A stretch of DNA of 7,069 bases from Actinomycetota bacterium (lineage in GTDB: Bacteria; Cyanobacteriota; Vampirovibrionia; Obscuribacterales; Obscuribacteraceae): assembly GCA_903970355.1 (NCBI GenBank), contig CAJCIF010000154.1, positions 1-7,069 on the forward strand. The letters are read 5' to 3'. A model generated the notes under the pieces. The model did not search any database. It was not told where the DNA came from and saw only the letters and a program-made list of their open reading frames with translations. Below are positions 6,266 to 7,069 of the stretch, in pieces. The translations under genes and the position numbers were made by a program. Every line of letters begins with the position of its first letter. The stretch's first letter is position 1.

Positions 6266-7069
6266 TGAAATCGTAGCGAACAAAAAGGAAGAGATCGAGC
6301 AGATGAAAGCGGCGTTGCCGCTCGATCAATTGCGCGAATGGGCTTTTCCTGCCCAAGGTAGATTTCTCAAAGCATTCAAGATTCCTGCCATCCATCTCAT
6401 TACCGAGATTAAGCCCAAGTCTCCGTCAGCAGGTGTGATGCGCGAGAAATTAGACTTGCAATCCATTTTGCGTGTTTATGGGAAATATGCCACTGCTATA
6501 TCGGTATTGACAGATCACAAATTCTTTAACGGCAGTTTCGAGCTTCTTCGACAAGTGAGCGAGACAAGCGATCTGCCCCTATTGTGCAAAGACTTCATCC
6601 TGGATCCCTATCAATGCTTTCGTGCTCGTGCCGCTGGAGCTGAAGCCGTACTTTTGATAGCAAAGATCGTTGATGACAATACCTTGAAAGTCTTGCACGA
6701 CACTATCCTTGCCCTTAACATGTGTCCTGTTATAGAAGTTCAGAACGCTCAGGAAGTGAAGCGCGCCCTGGTTCTCTCACCGAAAGTGATTTTGATCAAC
6801 AATCGAAATCTCCAAAATTTCGACGTTGATCTAAACACTACCGAAAAAATCATGAAAATGATTCCAGCTGATGTATTAGCAATTTCAGCAAGCGGGATTG
6901 AAGGCAAGAAAGACATTGAAAAGTTAAGAGCGCACTGTTCGAATTTTCTGGTGGGATCATCTTTGATGCGTGCCGAAAATCTGGAAGACAAGCTCAAAGA
7001 ATTGAAATCTGTAGAAATGGTTCGGCGGAAAAAACAGATAAATATCTCAGCCATTTCGCCAGCAAGAGG
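6249..7069 (+). CDS. trpC: Indole-3-glycerol phosphate synthase (3' end beyond window)
   Basis: Cyclises carboxyphenylaminodeoxyribulose phosphate to indole-3-glycerol phosphate. The visible 273 residues form a TIM barrel with TEIKPKSPSAG (52-62; E53 and K55), AISVLTDHKFFNGS (83-96), KDFILDPYQ (114-122; catalytic K114), VIEVQN (161-166; E163), INNRNL (183-188), LAISASGI (210-217) and phosphate-binding FLVGSSLMRAE (233-243). The almost invariant Glu of the SESGI motif is Ala at 214. The barrel should end near residue 253; the frame stays open with a basic tail to the window edge, so a C-terminal extension or a stop just outside is possible. ATG 6249 follows AGGTGG (6231-6236) and overlaps trpD by 17 nt; ATG 6258 (MLDEIV) matches the usual family start and overlaps by 8 nt. 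Either fits. Confidence 0.93.
   Translation, partial: MPNMLDEIVANKKEEIEQMKAALPLDQLREWAFPAQGRFLKAFKIPAIHLITEIKPKSPSAGVMREKLDLQSILRVYGKYATAISVLTDHKFFNGSFELLRQVSETSDLPLLCKDFILDPYQCFRARAAGAEAVLLIAKIVDDNTLKVLHDTILALNMCPVIEVQNAQEVKRALVLSPKVILINNRNLQNFDVDLNTTEKIMKMIPADVLAISASGIEGKKDIEKLRAHCSNFLVGSSLMRAENLEDKLKELKSVEMVRRKKQINISAISPAR

Overview
This window is a bacterial chromosomal segment of moderate GC content (judged by eye). It carries two divergently transcribed amino-acid biosynthesis operons separated by a 468-bp regulatory region. The genes are compact, start with ATG, GTG or possibly TTG, overlap one another, and in several cases have clear Shine-Dalgarno sequences. I see no mobile elements, tRNA or rRNA genes or CRISPR repeats. 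The phylum cannot be fixed from the sequence alone. The protein style and the unfused trpE, trpG, trpD and trpC genes would fit a cyanobacterial or Melainabacteria-like lineage, but that is a weak inference.

Left part (minus strand, positions 2727 down to 1): hom (homoserine dehydrogenase with a C-terminal ACT domain), then thrC (threonine synthase), then thrB (homoserine kinase, cut by the window edge). Together they convert aspartate semialdehyde to threonine. hom and thrC overlap by 68 nt, which is unusually long. The thrC GTG start is supported by a good ribosome binding site lying inside hom.

Centre (2728-3195): the divergent intergenic region. The half near hom has small alternative hairpins. 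A striking imperfect inverted repeat (13 paired positions per side) lies at 2861-2910. The trpE-proximal part reads as a complete ribosome-mediated tryptophan attenuator. It has a 27-codon leader ORF with tandem Trp codons plus a third Trp codon (3015-3098), a protector helix that starts inside the tandem Trp codons (3040-3048 with 3122-3130), a 10-bp antiterminator helix (3057-3066 with 3135-3144), and an intrinsic terminator with eight T residues (3130-3164) ending 31 nt before trpE.

Right part (plus strand, 3196 to the end): trpE, trpG, trpD and trpC, which convert chorismate to indole-3-glycerol phosphate. Each gene overlaps the next by a few bases, suggesting translational coupling. trpE and trpG look fully canonical. 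trpD and trpC have correct overall folds by motif order but have lost residues that are nearly invariant in their families: the Asp of GTGGDG and the His of KHGNR in TrpD, and the Glu of SESGI in TrpC.

The most noteworthy items are the trp attenuator, with its internally consistent set of mutually exclusive helices, and the paired active-site departures in TrpD and TrpC.
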